DNA from: Polyangiaceae bacterium
GTDB taxonomy: Bacteria > Myxococcota_A > Polyangia > Polyangiales > Polyangiaceae
Reading direction: 5' to 3'
NCBI GenBank assembly: GCA_013214025.1
Contig: JABSRN010000007.1
Span: 1-64,000, forward strand
Length of the DNA stretch: 64,000 nt
The translations under genes and the position numbers were made by a program. Of this stretch, positions 1 through 7,603 are shown piece after piece (position 1 is the first letter of the stretch; the number at the start of each line of letters is the position of its first letter). The notes beneath the pieces were generated by a model. It did no database searches. It had not been told where the DNA came from and was given only the letters and a program-made list of their open reading frames with translations.

Positions 1-1
1 T

Positions 2-322
2 GTCGATCTCGAGGACGCCGTGATGATCCCAATCGCTCCGTTTCGATATCTCAACCATTGTTGCGAACCCAATTGTGAGCTGCTGCTCGACCAAGACGAG
101 CCTAACCAGCTATCCGTGCTCACCCTTCGCAAAATTCGCCCAGGCGAACAGCTCACGATCGACTACGGCTGGCCCGCGGAAAACGCTATCGCGTGCGAAT
201 GTGGCAGCACTGCCTGCCGTGGCTGGGTCACCGCCGAGGCCGAGCTCCAGCGACTCAGTCGTCGACTCAAGCGCGGACGCCGCGCCGGCGGTCGACCTGA
301 ACGAGTGCGCGCTGCCCTCTAG
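2..322 (+). CDS. SET-domain protein, C-terminal part (cut by the window edge)
   Basis: The frame is open from the first bases, so only about 106 C-terminal residues are visible and the real start lies upstream. Seen: the SET core signature RYLNHCCEPNCE, the segment GEQLTIDYGW with the Tyr that lines the active site, and a post-SET Cys cluster CECGSTACRGW, which in this family binds zinc together with the Cys of the NHxCxPNC motif. The tail is basic (RRLKRGRRAGGR). SET proteins move a methyl group from S-adenosylmethionine to lysine; bacterial substrates are mostly unknown. The stop TAG at 320-322 is followed closely by a lipoprotein hydrolase gene on the same strand. Confidence 0.85.
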   Translation, partial: VDLEDAVMIPIAPFRYLNHCCEPNCELLLDQDEPNQLSVLTLRKIRPGEQLTIDYGWPAENAIACECGSTACRGWVTAEAELQRLSRRLKRGRRAGGRPERVRAAL

Positions 323-368
323 ACAAGCCTCTTCTTACTCAGCCTCCCGCGAGTTATACCTCTCTGCC

Positions 369-1208
369 ATGCAGCGAGCTAACCCGTCAGTAACTCACGC
401 CCTCAGCCTTGCCCTCAGCCTCACCCTGTTGGCAGCAGTGGGCTGCGACGCCGGCGTCGCGCCGAGCCACTCGGGCACCCCACCGCGGCCCCCATCGTCA
501 GCAAAGCCTCCGGCCCCGTCGCACGGCACAGTTGCGGAGACATCCAAGCAACTGCGGGAAGGGCGCGCGGCCTCCCTGCGCTTCTTCGAGACGGGCGATG
601 CCACGCGTTCTCTTCCGATGGTCATCGCCATTCACGGCCTGGGGGATCGACCCCAAAAATTCGGACAGTTGTTCGGCGCCTACCCCATGCGCGTGCGCTG
701 GATATTCCCAGAAGCTCCCATCCCCTCCGGCCGAGGGTTCTCTTGGTTCAAATACTCGGGGCAAACAGATCAACAGGTCGCAACTGGCATCCGTCACGCA
801 GCAGAACAAATCGTCGAACTCGCCAAGGCGCTCCAACGGATTCGCCCAACGCGCGGAAAACCCATCGTGACCGGCTTTTCCCAGGGCGGCATGCTCAGCT
901 TCGCCGCGGCCGCGATTGCGCCGGACGTATGGCACGCCAGCCTGCCCATCAGCGGCTGGTTGCCGGAAGCCCTATGGCCCACGCCGGCTCAGGCTCGAAA
1001 GCTACCGCCCCTCTTCGCGGTCCACGGAGAAAACGATACGCTAGTGGATTTCGGGCGAACTCAAGGTTTTGTCCGCGCGCTCAAATCGCGGGGCGCCGCG
1101 ATCCGCTTCCAGAGCTTCCCCGCTGTTCCCCATCGGGTTTCGAACGAGATGCGCAACGCAGTGTACCAGGAACTCAGTCAGCAGTTGCAACGGCTCAGCA
1201 CGAACTAG
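369..1208 (+). CDS. Alpha/beta hydrolase lipoprotein (esterase / phospholipase-carboxylesterase type)
   Basis: 279 residues from ATG 369. The frame is open further upstream, but this start gives a lipoprotein signal peptide (hydrophobic SLALSLTLLAAV ending in Gly-Cys at residues 25-26) and the upstream part overlaps the SET gene. A Pro/Ser-rich linker follows, then a hydrolase domain: oxyanion region AIHGLGDRP, nucleophile elbow GFSQGG (Ser171), acid HGENDT (Asp223) and His255 in VPHRVS. This order fits the serine-esterase family that cleaves carboxylic esters or lysophospholipids; the substrate cannot be read from sequence. Likely anchored in the cell envelope. The DUF938 methyltransferase gene starts 16 nt downstream and may be cotranscribed. 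Confidence 0.85.
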   Translation: MQRANPSVTHALSLALSLTLLAAVGCDAGVAPSHSGTPPRPPSSAKPPAPSHGTVAETSKQLREGRAASLRFFETGDATRSLPMVIAIHGLGDRPQKFGQLFGAYPMRVRWIFPEAPIPSGRGFSWFKYSGQTDQQVATGIRHAAEQIVELAKALQRIRPTRGKPIVTGFSQGGMLSFAAAAIAPDVWHASLPISGWLPEALWPTPAQARKLPPLFAVHGENDTLVDFGRTQGFVRALKSRGAAIRFQSFPAVPHRVSNEMRNAVYQELSQQLQRLSTN

Positions 1209-1224
1209 CCGAAGTGATACGCCG

Positions 1225-1833
1225 ATGACAAAACTCCACGCCCCCGCCACTCTCCGAAACCGAGAGCCGATTCTAGAAGTTCTGCGCCGTGTGCTACCGA
1301 CTTCAGGCACCGTGCTCGAGATTGCAAGCGGTTCCGGCGAGCACGCTAGTTTCTTCAGCGAGGCACTTCCGCTTGTCCAATGGCTGCCTAGTGATCGCGA
1401 AGCCGATTCGGTAGCGAGCATCACCGCCTACCGGCAAGTATCCAAGAGCGAACAGCTACTGCCCGCTCTCCAACTCGATGTTCGTCAAGAAAACTGGAAG
1501 GTGCCGGAGCTCAGCGCCATGCTCTGCATCAACATGGTGCACATCTCTCCGTGGGGTTGCTCCATCGCGTTATTCCGCGGAGCGGACCGCTACCTACCGG
1601 ACGAGGCTCCGCTCGTGCTCTACGGCCCCTACAGCTTCGCCACTCAAACGCTGGCCCCCAGCAACGCTGCCTTCGATCGATCCCTGCGCTCCCGCAACCC
1701 CGAATGGGGAATTCGCGAGCTCGATCGACTCATTGAACTCGGTCAACACCACGCTCTCCGGCTCGAAGAGACGCTTACGATGCCCGCCAACAATCACATG
1801 CTGGTGTTTCGGAAACTTTTACAGGCGGTCTAG
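1225..1833 (+). CDS. DUF938 family SAM-dependent methyltransferase (METTL26-like)
   Basis: 202 residues. The ATG at 1225 was chosen over an upstream in-frame start inside the hydrolase gene because DUF938 proteins begin a few residues before the HAPATxRNREPIL segment, seen here as residues 5-17. SAM-binding motif I is VLEIASGSGEH, followed by the acidic PSDREAD and the family motif NMVHISPW. The C-terminus (ETLTMPANNHMLVFRK) also matches the family. The substrate of DUF938 enzymes is not known. The stop TAG (1831-1833) overlaps the stop of the convergent Nudix gene within the four bases CTAG. Confidence 0.88.
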   Translation: MTKLHAPATLRNREPILEVLRRVLPTSGTVLEIASGSGEHASFFSEALPLVQWLPSDREADSVASITAYRQVSKSEQLLPALQLDVRQENWKVPELSAMLCINMVHISPWGCSIALFRGADRYLPDEAPLVLYGPYSFATQTLAPSNAAFDRSLRSRNPEWGIRELDRLIELGQHHALRLEETLTMPANNHMLVFRKLLQAV

Positions 1834-2483
1834 CCGTCAATGTCAGCGTAGCGACGGCCCCAGGGCGGCCCATGCGCGACCCCGGCTTCGGGGAGGGCGA
1901 TTCCGTAACTGAGGGCCAAACGCTCGAGCAACTCGTAGAGGACCGCGGCGCTCGCTCCGTACAGAAGCCGATCCGACAACTGAAAATGTCGAATCGCCGC
2001 AGGACGCCCACGCCACTCGCCGTGGAAGACCAGGGATCTTCGCTCTCCGGTCAAGTACGGCAACAGTTCGATCTCGAGCAATTCGTCAATTTCCGTACTG
2101 CAGATTTTCGGAACTACCGATGCCTCCGCTAGCGCCAGGACAGGATGAACCACGTACTTCGCCGTGATCACCGGTAACGCTTGTAGCTCGCCAATGTATT
2201 CGAGCTCAGACGGTTGAACGCCCACCTCTTCGGTGACCTCGCGGAACGCCGCGGCCCGAACACCCTCCGTGCCTTCTACTTTGCCTCCGGGGAATGCCAC
2301 CTCACCCGGATGGTCCTTCATCGTATCTGCGCGAGCGATCGCCAGTACTCTCGCCGGCTCCGGCAGCACAATCAGCATCACACCCGCCAGGATCGCGTCG
2401 GGAAAACTACCGTAGTCTCGGTCGGGCAGGGAAAGGGCGAGGGCTTGCCGGAATCGAGCGGCGTTGAGAGGGGCTAGAGACAC
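1830..2483 (-). CDS. Nudix hydrolase, CoA-pyrophosphatase (NudL) type
   Basis: 217 residues from a GTG at 2483. The frame is open to 2816, but that would overlap the divergent hydrolase at 2640, and NudL proteins begin about 40 residues before the Nudix box. Seen: ADTMKDHPGEVAFPGGK, the NudL-specific lead into the Nudix box, then GKVEGTE...REVTEEVGV, a complete Gx5Ex7REUxEExGU box. The family cleaves CoA and its derivatives to 3'-phosphoadenosine-5'-phosphate and phosphopantetheine using Mg or Mn. No clear Shine-Dalgarno precedes the GTG, so the start is uncertain by several codons. The two flanking genes are convergent (DUF938) and divergent (hydrolase). Confidence 0.85.
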   Translation of the reverse strand: MSLAPLNAARFRQALALSLPDRDYGSFPDAILAGVMLIVLPEPARVLAIARADTMKDHPGEVAFPGGKVEGTEGVRAAAFREVTEEVGVQPSELEYIGELQALPVITAKYVVHPVLALAEASVVPKICSTEIDELLEIELLPYLTGERRSLVFHGEWRGRPAAIRHFQLSDRLLYGASAAVLYELLERLALSYGIALPEAGVAHGPPWGRRYADIDG

Positions 2484-2639
2484 TAGGCGGACTTCGCACA
2501 ACTGTGAGGGCGAACCAACCTTCTCGTGCTCTCGAGAGCGTACTGGCTCGTCCACCGGGACGGCGCTCGGCCCGCAGGAAAGGCGACAATCATACCGCCG
2601 GGCCTGTACCGGACGGGCTGTGCTTGAGAGACTCTCCCC

Positions 2640-3227
2640 ATGGTCAAGCCTCTCTTTTTGTTCGCCCACGGCGCGGGCGCTTCGTCCAACCACCCGTGGA
2701 TGCTCGATTGGACCGAACGCTTGAACCAAATCGGAGTTTGTCACCCCTTTGATTATCCGTATATGGCGGCCGGGAAACGAGCGCCGGATCGTCTGCCCAA
2801 GTTGATTGAGGCCCATCGTGGCGAGTTACAAGAGGCGCGTAAGGGTCATCGCGGCCCGGTGTTCCTCATCGGGAAAAGCATGGGCGGAAGGGTCGGCTGC
2901 CATCTGGCTCTCGAGGAACCCGTCGATGGCGTGATCTGTCTGGGCTACCCCTTGCAAGGCATGGGCAAGAATCCCACTCTTAGAGACCAGGTGCTGCTCG
3001 ATCTCCGAGTGCCCATTCTCTTCGTCCAAGGAACTCGCGATAACCTTTGTCCGCTGGATGTCTTGGACGGCGTCAGGAAAAACATGACAGCCCCCCACGT
3101 TCTCCACGTTGTCGAAACGGGCAATCATTCTCTTGAGACAACGAAGCGACATCTAAAAGAGCACGGCACCAGCCAAGACGCCGTGAACCAAAGGATAGCC
3201 TCGGTGGTTTCCAAATTCGTCAGCTAG
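2640..3227 (+). CDS. Alpha/beta hydrolase of the Tex30/KANL3 (COG3571-like) family
   Basis: 195 residues with no signal peptide, so cytoplasmic. The fold markers are FLFAHGAGASSNHPWM (oxyanion loop typical of this family), the nucleophile elbow IGKSMGGRVG with Ser, FVQGTRDNLC carrying the acid, and ETGNHSLE carrying the His. The protein is compact and lacks a lid domain. The biochemical substrate is unknown for the family; dienelactone-hydrolase-like activity is often written in databases but I see nothing that proves it. It is transcribed away from the Nudix gene. Confidence 0.85.
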   Translation: MVKPLFLFAHGAGASSNHPWMLDWTERLNQIGVCHPFDYPYMAAGKRAPDRLPKLIEAHRGELQEARKGHRGPVFLIGKSMGGRVGCHLALEEPVDGVICLGYPLQGMGKNPTLRDQVLLDLRVPILFVQGTRDNLCPLDVLDGVRKNMTAPHVLHVVETGNHSLETTKRHLKEHGTSQDAVNQRIASVVSKFVS

Positions 3228-3292
3228 AAAAAGTGAGTCCTACGATTTGGTTCTTCGGAGCAATGCCCGTCCGAAGCCGCGACGGTACCCTC

Positions 3293-3620
3293 ATGTTCTG
3301 GAAGAAGAAAAATAGCAGTGCAAAAAAAAGACCGCCGCGCCGAGAGTGTCCGCTGGGCCTCCCAGCTCCGACGACGCTAGGAAGAAGCTTCCTAGCTCAA
3401 CGACGAGTGCTATATCTACAGTCCGAGATGCGGCAGGTCAGCGGCTAGCGCGCCAAGATGCCCAGATCGAAGCCATGAGCGACAAGACTCAAACGCTCAA
3501 GAACGAGCTCATGGGAGCTCGTGAGCAGGCGCCCGTGGACGCACTGACCAAGCTAGACAACCGGGGGGCCTTCGATGAACATGTCGCTCGCCGCCTGCAG
3601 CACGGCGGCGCCCGTACGCG
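3293..3620 (+). pseudogene. Decayed diguanylate cyclase gene (coiled coil plus first part of a GGDEF domain)
   Basis: From ATG 3293 one frame reads MFWKKKNSSAKK up to a run of eight A (3322-3329). Adding one A joins it smoothly to the other frame, which continues with an Ala/Ser-rich stretch, the coiled coil RLARQDAQIEAMSDK and the GGDEF-domain opening VDALTKLDNRGAFDEHVARR (about 3535-3596). After about 3600 similarity stops: no substrate-binding DxxHFKxxND, no GG(D/E)EF and no SLG motif follow in any frame. The gene therefore has both a homopolymer frameshift and a lost catalytic domain. A 9-bp perfect hairpin lies inside it (3376-3396). What remains could not make c-di-GMP. Confidence 0.75.
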
Positions 3621-4105
3621 GTCCCCCGGGTCCGCAAGCATCGGGTTCATGAGCGCCGGGTCTTTGAGCGCCAGGCACAGTTGGCGAATGCACGATCACC
3701 TCGGAGGCTAAGCCAGCGTGCCCCCCCACGATACGGGAAAGCTGAGTATCCCCCAGAAACGAAACGAGTGCCCCGGCTGCAGGGAACGGTGCCGGGACCC
3801 AAGAGTCGTCCAATGCCCGGGAACCACCAGCAGCCGCCTTCGGTTCTCCAGGTCCGGCGACTGACCCCGGAGCTGGGGCGGACCAATGCAACGTGGCAAT
3901 CGGGGGCTGGTCGCTGCTTCGTGCCGCCCCTTCGGTACGGCCCGGGACTCCGTCAGACGTGTTCTCCACCCGAGCACGGCTCGCTACTCCAAATTTAGAA
4001 ATCATCGCCCCACATAGCTTGCCAGTCCTATGAACGGCCGCCCAAGCTTTCTCTGTAAGGAGGAGAGCACTCACCTAAGCTGCGTTGATGCCGGGGCGCT
4101 TCGAC
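3621..4105. other. Gene-free stretch after the GGDEF remnant
   Basis: About 480 bp with several overlapping open frames on both strands, including a 173-codon frame on the minus strand covering 3553-4074. Their compositions (Arg/Gly/Pro/Ser-rich, no motif) are what random GC-rich DNA gives. I see no remainder of the GGDEF domain, no RNA gene and no clear repeat. It probably holds eroded sequence of the old cyclase gene and its downstream region. Confidence 0.5.
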
Positions 4106-5134
4106 TCAGTCGGACTTGGGGGGCCCACCCATCAGAACCGCCACCGCCCTAAACTGAGAGCTATGTTCCATCATGATTTTTACGATCATGGTCAGCGGCA
4201 CGCTCAGCAACATGCCGATGGGTCCCCACAACCAGCCCCAAAACAGCAAGGACAGAAAAATGATCAGTGTGGACAAGCCCAACTTGTTACCCATGAGTCT
4301 CGGTTCAACCACGTTACCCGCCACCAGGTTGATCGCGGTGTAACCTCCCGCGACCACGGCGGCTTCACCTGGTCCAAACTGAATCAACGCGAGCAACACG
4401 GGCGGAATAGCGGCCATGATCGAGCCGATGTTCGGCACATAATTGAACAAGAAGGCGAAGAGGCCCCAGAGGATTGGGAAATCGACCCCGACCACGGCAA
4501 CAAAAACGCCAGCGACGATACCGGTGGCTGCGCTGACGTAGGTCTTTATGACAACGTAGGCGTTGACCTCATCCACGACTTTCGTAAAGCGTCCTAGATC
4601 CGCATCGGGGTCGCCAAGAGCAAGACGCAGCTTCGCGGGAATAACCGTCACCTCGAATAGGATGAACACCACCGTGAGCATGACGAGGGCAGCGTTGCTC
4701 AATACCGACGCAAACTGCCCGACCGCCCTGCCGGCGAGACCGATCGCCGCCCCCGGCTGAATGGCATCCCGCAACATGCCCAAGCTCAGGCCCTGAGCCT
4801 CTGCCAAATCTACCGCGGAGCTAAATAACTCGTCTAGGCGAGCCTGATAGCGCGGAACCGCGTCAGCGAAGGCGTTGATAGAACCTCCCACCAAGGCGAC
4901 GATGCCGCCCATGAGACCACCCATCATAACCACGACAACCAAAACAGCTCCCATCTCGGGAACTCGTCGAGATTGAAGCCAGATCACCGCGGGCGCGGCT
5001 AATACAGCGAGAAAACAGGCTAGCGCCAGCGGTACTAAGAATTCTTCGGCCGCCTTCATGCCCGCCAGCACAACCACTAGAGCCGCGGCGATGCCAAGCA
5101 GTCTTGTCGCCGATCCGTCGCTTTCTGCCACCAT
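4106..5134 (-). CDS. AI-2E family transporter (PerM/UPF0118-like membrane protein)
   Basis: 342 residues from ATG 5134; an ATG at 5191 would add 19 non-hydrophobic residues. Hydrophobic segments cover roughly residues 10-50 (two helices), 60-85, 150-175, and a C-terminal cluster from about 210 to 325 that contains the family hallmarks NYVPNIGSIMAAIPPVLLAL and PRLMGNKLGLSTLIIFLSLL followed by GPIGMLLSVPLT. A soluble alpha-helical stretch (AVPRYQARLDELFSSAV) sits between helices 4 and 5, as usual. The family includes the E. coli autoinducer-2 exporter and Na/H antiporters, so the cargo is not determined. It ends with the charged tail GGPPKSD. Confidence 0.88.
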   Translation of the reverse strand: MVAESDGSATRLLGIAAALVVVLAGMKAAEEFLVPLALACFLAVLAAPAVIWLQSRRVPEMGAVLVVVVMMGGLMGGIVALVGGSINAFADAVPRYQARLDELFSSAVDLAEAQGLSLGMLRDAIQPGAAIGLAGRAVGQFASVLSNAALVMLTVVFILFEVTVIPAKLRLALGDPDADLGRFTKVVDEVNAYVVIKTYVSAATGIVAGVFVAVVGVDFPILWGLFAFLFNYVPNIGSIMAAIPPVLLALIQFGPGEAAVVAGGYTAINLVAGNVVEPRLMGNKLGLSTLIIFLSLLFWGWLWGPIGMLLSVPLTMIVKIMMEHSSQFRAVAVLMGGPPKSD

Positions 5135-5201
5135 GGGGTGAGAATATTCGCTTCGGGCGCGACCGGCTACAAACGCGAGACCCGACGCCACCGAATCGCG
5201 A

Positions 5202-5567
5202 TTAGGCGTCCAGACCGTCTAAATCCGTGCTCAGAAACACCTCATGAACGGTCAAGACGCTCTTTCCGGCGAACATGCCCTCCGGCGGCTTGTTTGCGTG
5301 AGCATCAGCGAATGACGGGCTTTTTGTCCACGCGGCAAAGTCGTTGAAGCTGCGCCACCAGGTTTTGACCTCGTAGAAACCCTGTTGTTCGGGATCGGGA
5401 ACAAATCCCCCTGCCTCATGGTCGAACTTCATCGGCTTGGGACGATGCACCTCGTTGCGGACGAAACCCGGAGATTGGTCGACGAGATGCACCCGCTTGC
5501 GAAAACGGTCCTCGAAATCTATCTCAAAGCCTTCGGAGACCGGAATACGATTCGTAACAATAACCAT
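5202..5567 (-). CDS. Antibiotic-biosynthesis-monooxygenase-like (ABM/IsdG-fold) protein
   Basis: 121 residues. The N-terminus MVIVTNRIPVSEGFEIDFED, the central RVHLVDQSPGFVRNEVHRP and the later YEVKTWWRSFNDFAAWTKS follow the ferredoxin-like ABM pattern of IsdG-type haem-degrading monooxygenases and related small oxygenases. The Trp-Trp and Phe-rich region after EVKTW corresponds to the dimer and ligand pocket. No haem-uptake gene is adjacent, so haem degradation is only one option. It lies between the transporter and the RNA methyltransferase on the same strand. Confidence 0.75.
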   Translation of the reverse strand: MVIVTNRIPVSEGFEIDFEDRFRKRVHLVDQSPGFVRNEVHRPKPMKFDHEAGGFVPDPEQQGFYEVKTWWRSFNDFAAWTKSPSFADAHANKPPEGMFAGKSVLTVHEVFLSTDLDGLDA

Positions 5568-5589
5568 AATGAACTTTCTGTCCCGGAGT

Positions 5590-6849
5590 CTAACTGCGGG
5601 CTAGCCACACCAGAGTTTCGGCGTGGTGGGTGTGAGGGAACATATCAAACAGGACAATTTGTTGAAGCTCGAAGCCCTCGTCGAGAATCACGCGTAGATC
5701 GCGCCCCAAGCTGACGGGATCGCAAGAACAAAGACAGAGGTATCGACTCGCTAGCTTCGCCACCGCTGAAGCGACTTCCTTCAGACCGCGGCGCGGCGGG
5801 TCCGCGATCACTAAGTCGGCAGTGCTGGGGGCCGCGGACGAAGCCATGTCCCGGTCGCTGAGCCATCGCTCCACCGAAGTGCTGGCGAACTTCAGGCTGT
5901 CCAAATCCTGCTCGTCGGCGGCTGCCGCGGCCAAACGAACTGCTTCGGAGTTTTGCTCGACACCCACGCCCGTGAGACCGGCAGCCGCGAGCGGCAGAGC
6001 AAAATTACCGATGCCGCAGTACAGGTCAATGAACTGCTGGCAGGCGCGCGATTCAGCTCCCGCCAGAATTGCCCTGACCAACTCGACGTTCACACCCCAA
6101 TTAATCTGAGTAAATGAGTTCGCAGCGGCTTGGAGAAACAGCCCCCCGTCGAGTGGCCAGCGCTCGGGTTCCGCTCCGTCTTCAACTGCTACCTGAAATC
6201 CAGCGGCCGTCAGTACTTTGAAGGCGCGAGCCGAAGACTGACGCCGCTTGGCAAGCAACACCAGACAGGGGACAGCACCGGGGGCGTGCCGGATTTCGAT
6301 TCCCTCCAAGCAGGTCAGCGCCGAACGTTGAGAACGACTGAGCGCCGAGAGGAGGCCGATCGTGTCAGAGATCTCGTGAGTCGAAATCAAACACTCCTCC
6401 ACGACGACCAGTTCGTGAGATCGGGGTCCGTGGAAACCTACCTTCCCGTAGGCGTCTACGTGCAGCCGCGTCCGCCGCCGATAGCCCAAGCCCTCGGATG
6501 CCACCGTCTCTATCTCCGGCATCTCGCTGATCTTCGCCACGCGTTGCAAGGTCTCCCGCAGAATCAGGACCTTCGATCTCAGTTGAGCTGTGAGTCGCTG
6601 GGACATCCAGTCGCAGCCGCCACAGCTGCCAAAGTATCGGCATGCCGGCGTCACGCGATCCGGCGACGCCTCCACTAAATCCCACGTCGGGATCCTGACG
6701 TAATCGCGCTTGTCCTCGAAGGACTTGGGAGTGATCTTGTCGCCGGGTACAGCGCCGGGAATAAAAGCGGCTCGACCATCTCGGAGGCGGGCGAAGCCAT
6801 CACCCCCGGCAACCCGATGTTCGACTTGTATCTCTCGTTCTAGTGCCAT
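5590..6849 (-). CDS. Class I RNA m5U methyltransferase (TrmA/RlmC/RlmD family)
   Basis: 419 residues. Order: N-terminal TRAM-like beta domain (residues 1-65, RDGRAAFIPGAVPGD), an iron-sulfur cysteine set (CRYFGSCGGC around residues 69-78 with a further Cys downstream), a central domain, then the SAM-binding domain with DLYCGIGNFALPLA, VEQN, and the catalytic region DPPRRGL and CSCDPVSLGRD, where the second Cys is the probable nucleophile. This is the architecture of rRNA uracil-C5 methyltransferases; which uracil is modified cannot be told. C-terminal FDMFPHTHHAETLVWL, with the general-base Glu, is typical and complete. Confidence 0.92.
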   Translation of the reverse strand: MALEREIQVEHRVAGGDGFARLRDGRAAFIPGAVPGDKITPKSFEDKRDYVRIPTWDLVEASPDRVTPACRYFGSCGGCDWMSQRLTAQLRSKVLILRETLQRVAKISEMPEIETVASEGLGYRRRTRLHVDAYGKVGFHGPRSHELVVVEECLISTHEISDTIGLLSALSRSQRSALTCLEGIEIRHAPGAVPCLVLLAKRRQSSARAFKVLTAAGFQVAVEDGAEPERWPLDGGLFLQAAANSFTQINWGVNVELVRAILAGAESRACQQFIDLYCGIGNFALPLAAAGLTGVGVEQNSEAVRLAAAAADEQDLDSLKFASTSVERWLSDRDMASSAAPSTADLVIADPPRRGLKEVASAVAKLASRYLCLCSCDPVSLGRDLRVILDEGFELQQIVLFDMFPHTHHAETLVWLARS

Positions 6850-7166
6850 GGCTTCGATAATCGTTTTCCTGCGCTTGTGTCCCTACACCCGCTCCAGGAA
6901 TCACGCCAGGGGTGTTGGCGGGTCCGAGACAGCGCCGACGAACCGCGACAGTAATGTCCGAGTACAAACGGTGGGCGCGGCCGAGCGCCTCCAGAACGCC
7001 CACGATCCACAGGAAATTCCCCGCGAAAGGCAGGCGGCCCGTGGGTCCATCTCGAACGGCTCAGTTCCTGCAGTGATCCATCACTACGATCGAAAGCTCA
7101 TTTCAAAGAATTATTGAACTGTGAGCCCCTCTCTCGCATCTCATTCCCAAGCTTCTGCAATCCGTA
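6850..7166. other. Intergenic stretch between divergent genes
   Basis: About 317 bp between the start of the RNA methyltransferase (minus) and a small plus-strand gene. It must hold the promoters of both. I see no confident -35/-10 pair, no RNA gene and no strong hairpin. Frames crossing it (for example 6710-7117) look like shadows of the methyltransferase gene. Confidence 0.4.
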
Positions 7167-7514
7167 ATGTCTCACTCAACCCCCCCTCAATCGTCTGCCT
7201 CTTCCGCCGCCTTCGGCGCCTCGCGTCGCTCCCGACCGAGTGCCCGACTTTCCGTAGTGGATGCCGAGGTAAGCAAAATCTACAGCCGCTCCCACCCTCC
7301 CAACCCAGAGTCTCTTCCGCTGACTGATGAACCAGGACAATTGCTAGCTAAAGTTTCCCGCGCGGAAATATTGCTGCGATCTATGGGTATCAGCGACCCA
7401 CGCGCTCGATTGCTTCAAACAGCGATTTGCCGACGGGACGAGGCCCTGCTCGATGCACTGATGCGGGACATCAAACGCATCCGAGAAGCCGGCCACGCCG
7501 GGAACGTCACCTAG
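7167..7514 (+). CDS. Small hypothetical protein
   Basis: 115 residues from ATG 7167. The first 35 residues are Ser/Ala/Arg-rich and look disordered; the second half (LLAKVSRAEILLRSMGI to ALMRDIKRIREAGH) is a regular amphipathic alpha-helical region with Leu/Ile spacing like a real protein. I do not recognise a family. There are no membrane segments, signal peptide or Cys. It is the first gene on the plus strand after the divergent promoter region and precedes the broken FecR-type gene by 89 nt. It may be a small helical adaptor or simply uncharacterised. Confidence 0.55.
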   Translation: MSHSTPPQSSASSAAFGASRRSRPSARLSVVDAEVSKIYSRSHPPNPESLPLTDEPGQLLAKVSRAEILLRSMGISDPRARLLQTAICRRDEALLDALMRDIKRIREAGHAGNVT

Positions 7515-7603
7515 GCCCCCGCCGCCCAATGCCGAACTGGGGCACTTGGGCACTTGGAAAATTCTCGCATCAGGATCAGTGGAGGCCTGCCGTTCATTGG
7601 ATC

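Noticed and set aside
3553-4074. 173-codon frame on the minus strand
   Set aside because: No protein-like pattern; Pro/Ala/Gly/Arg-rich, covers the eroded end of the GGDEF gene.
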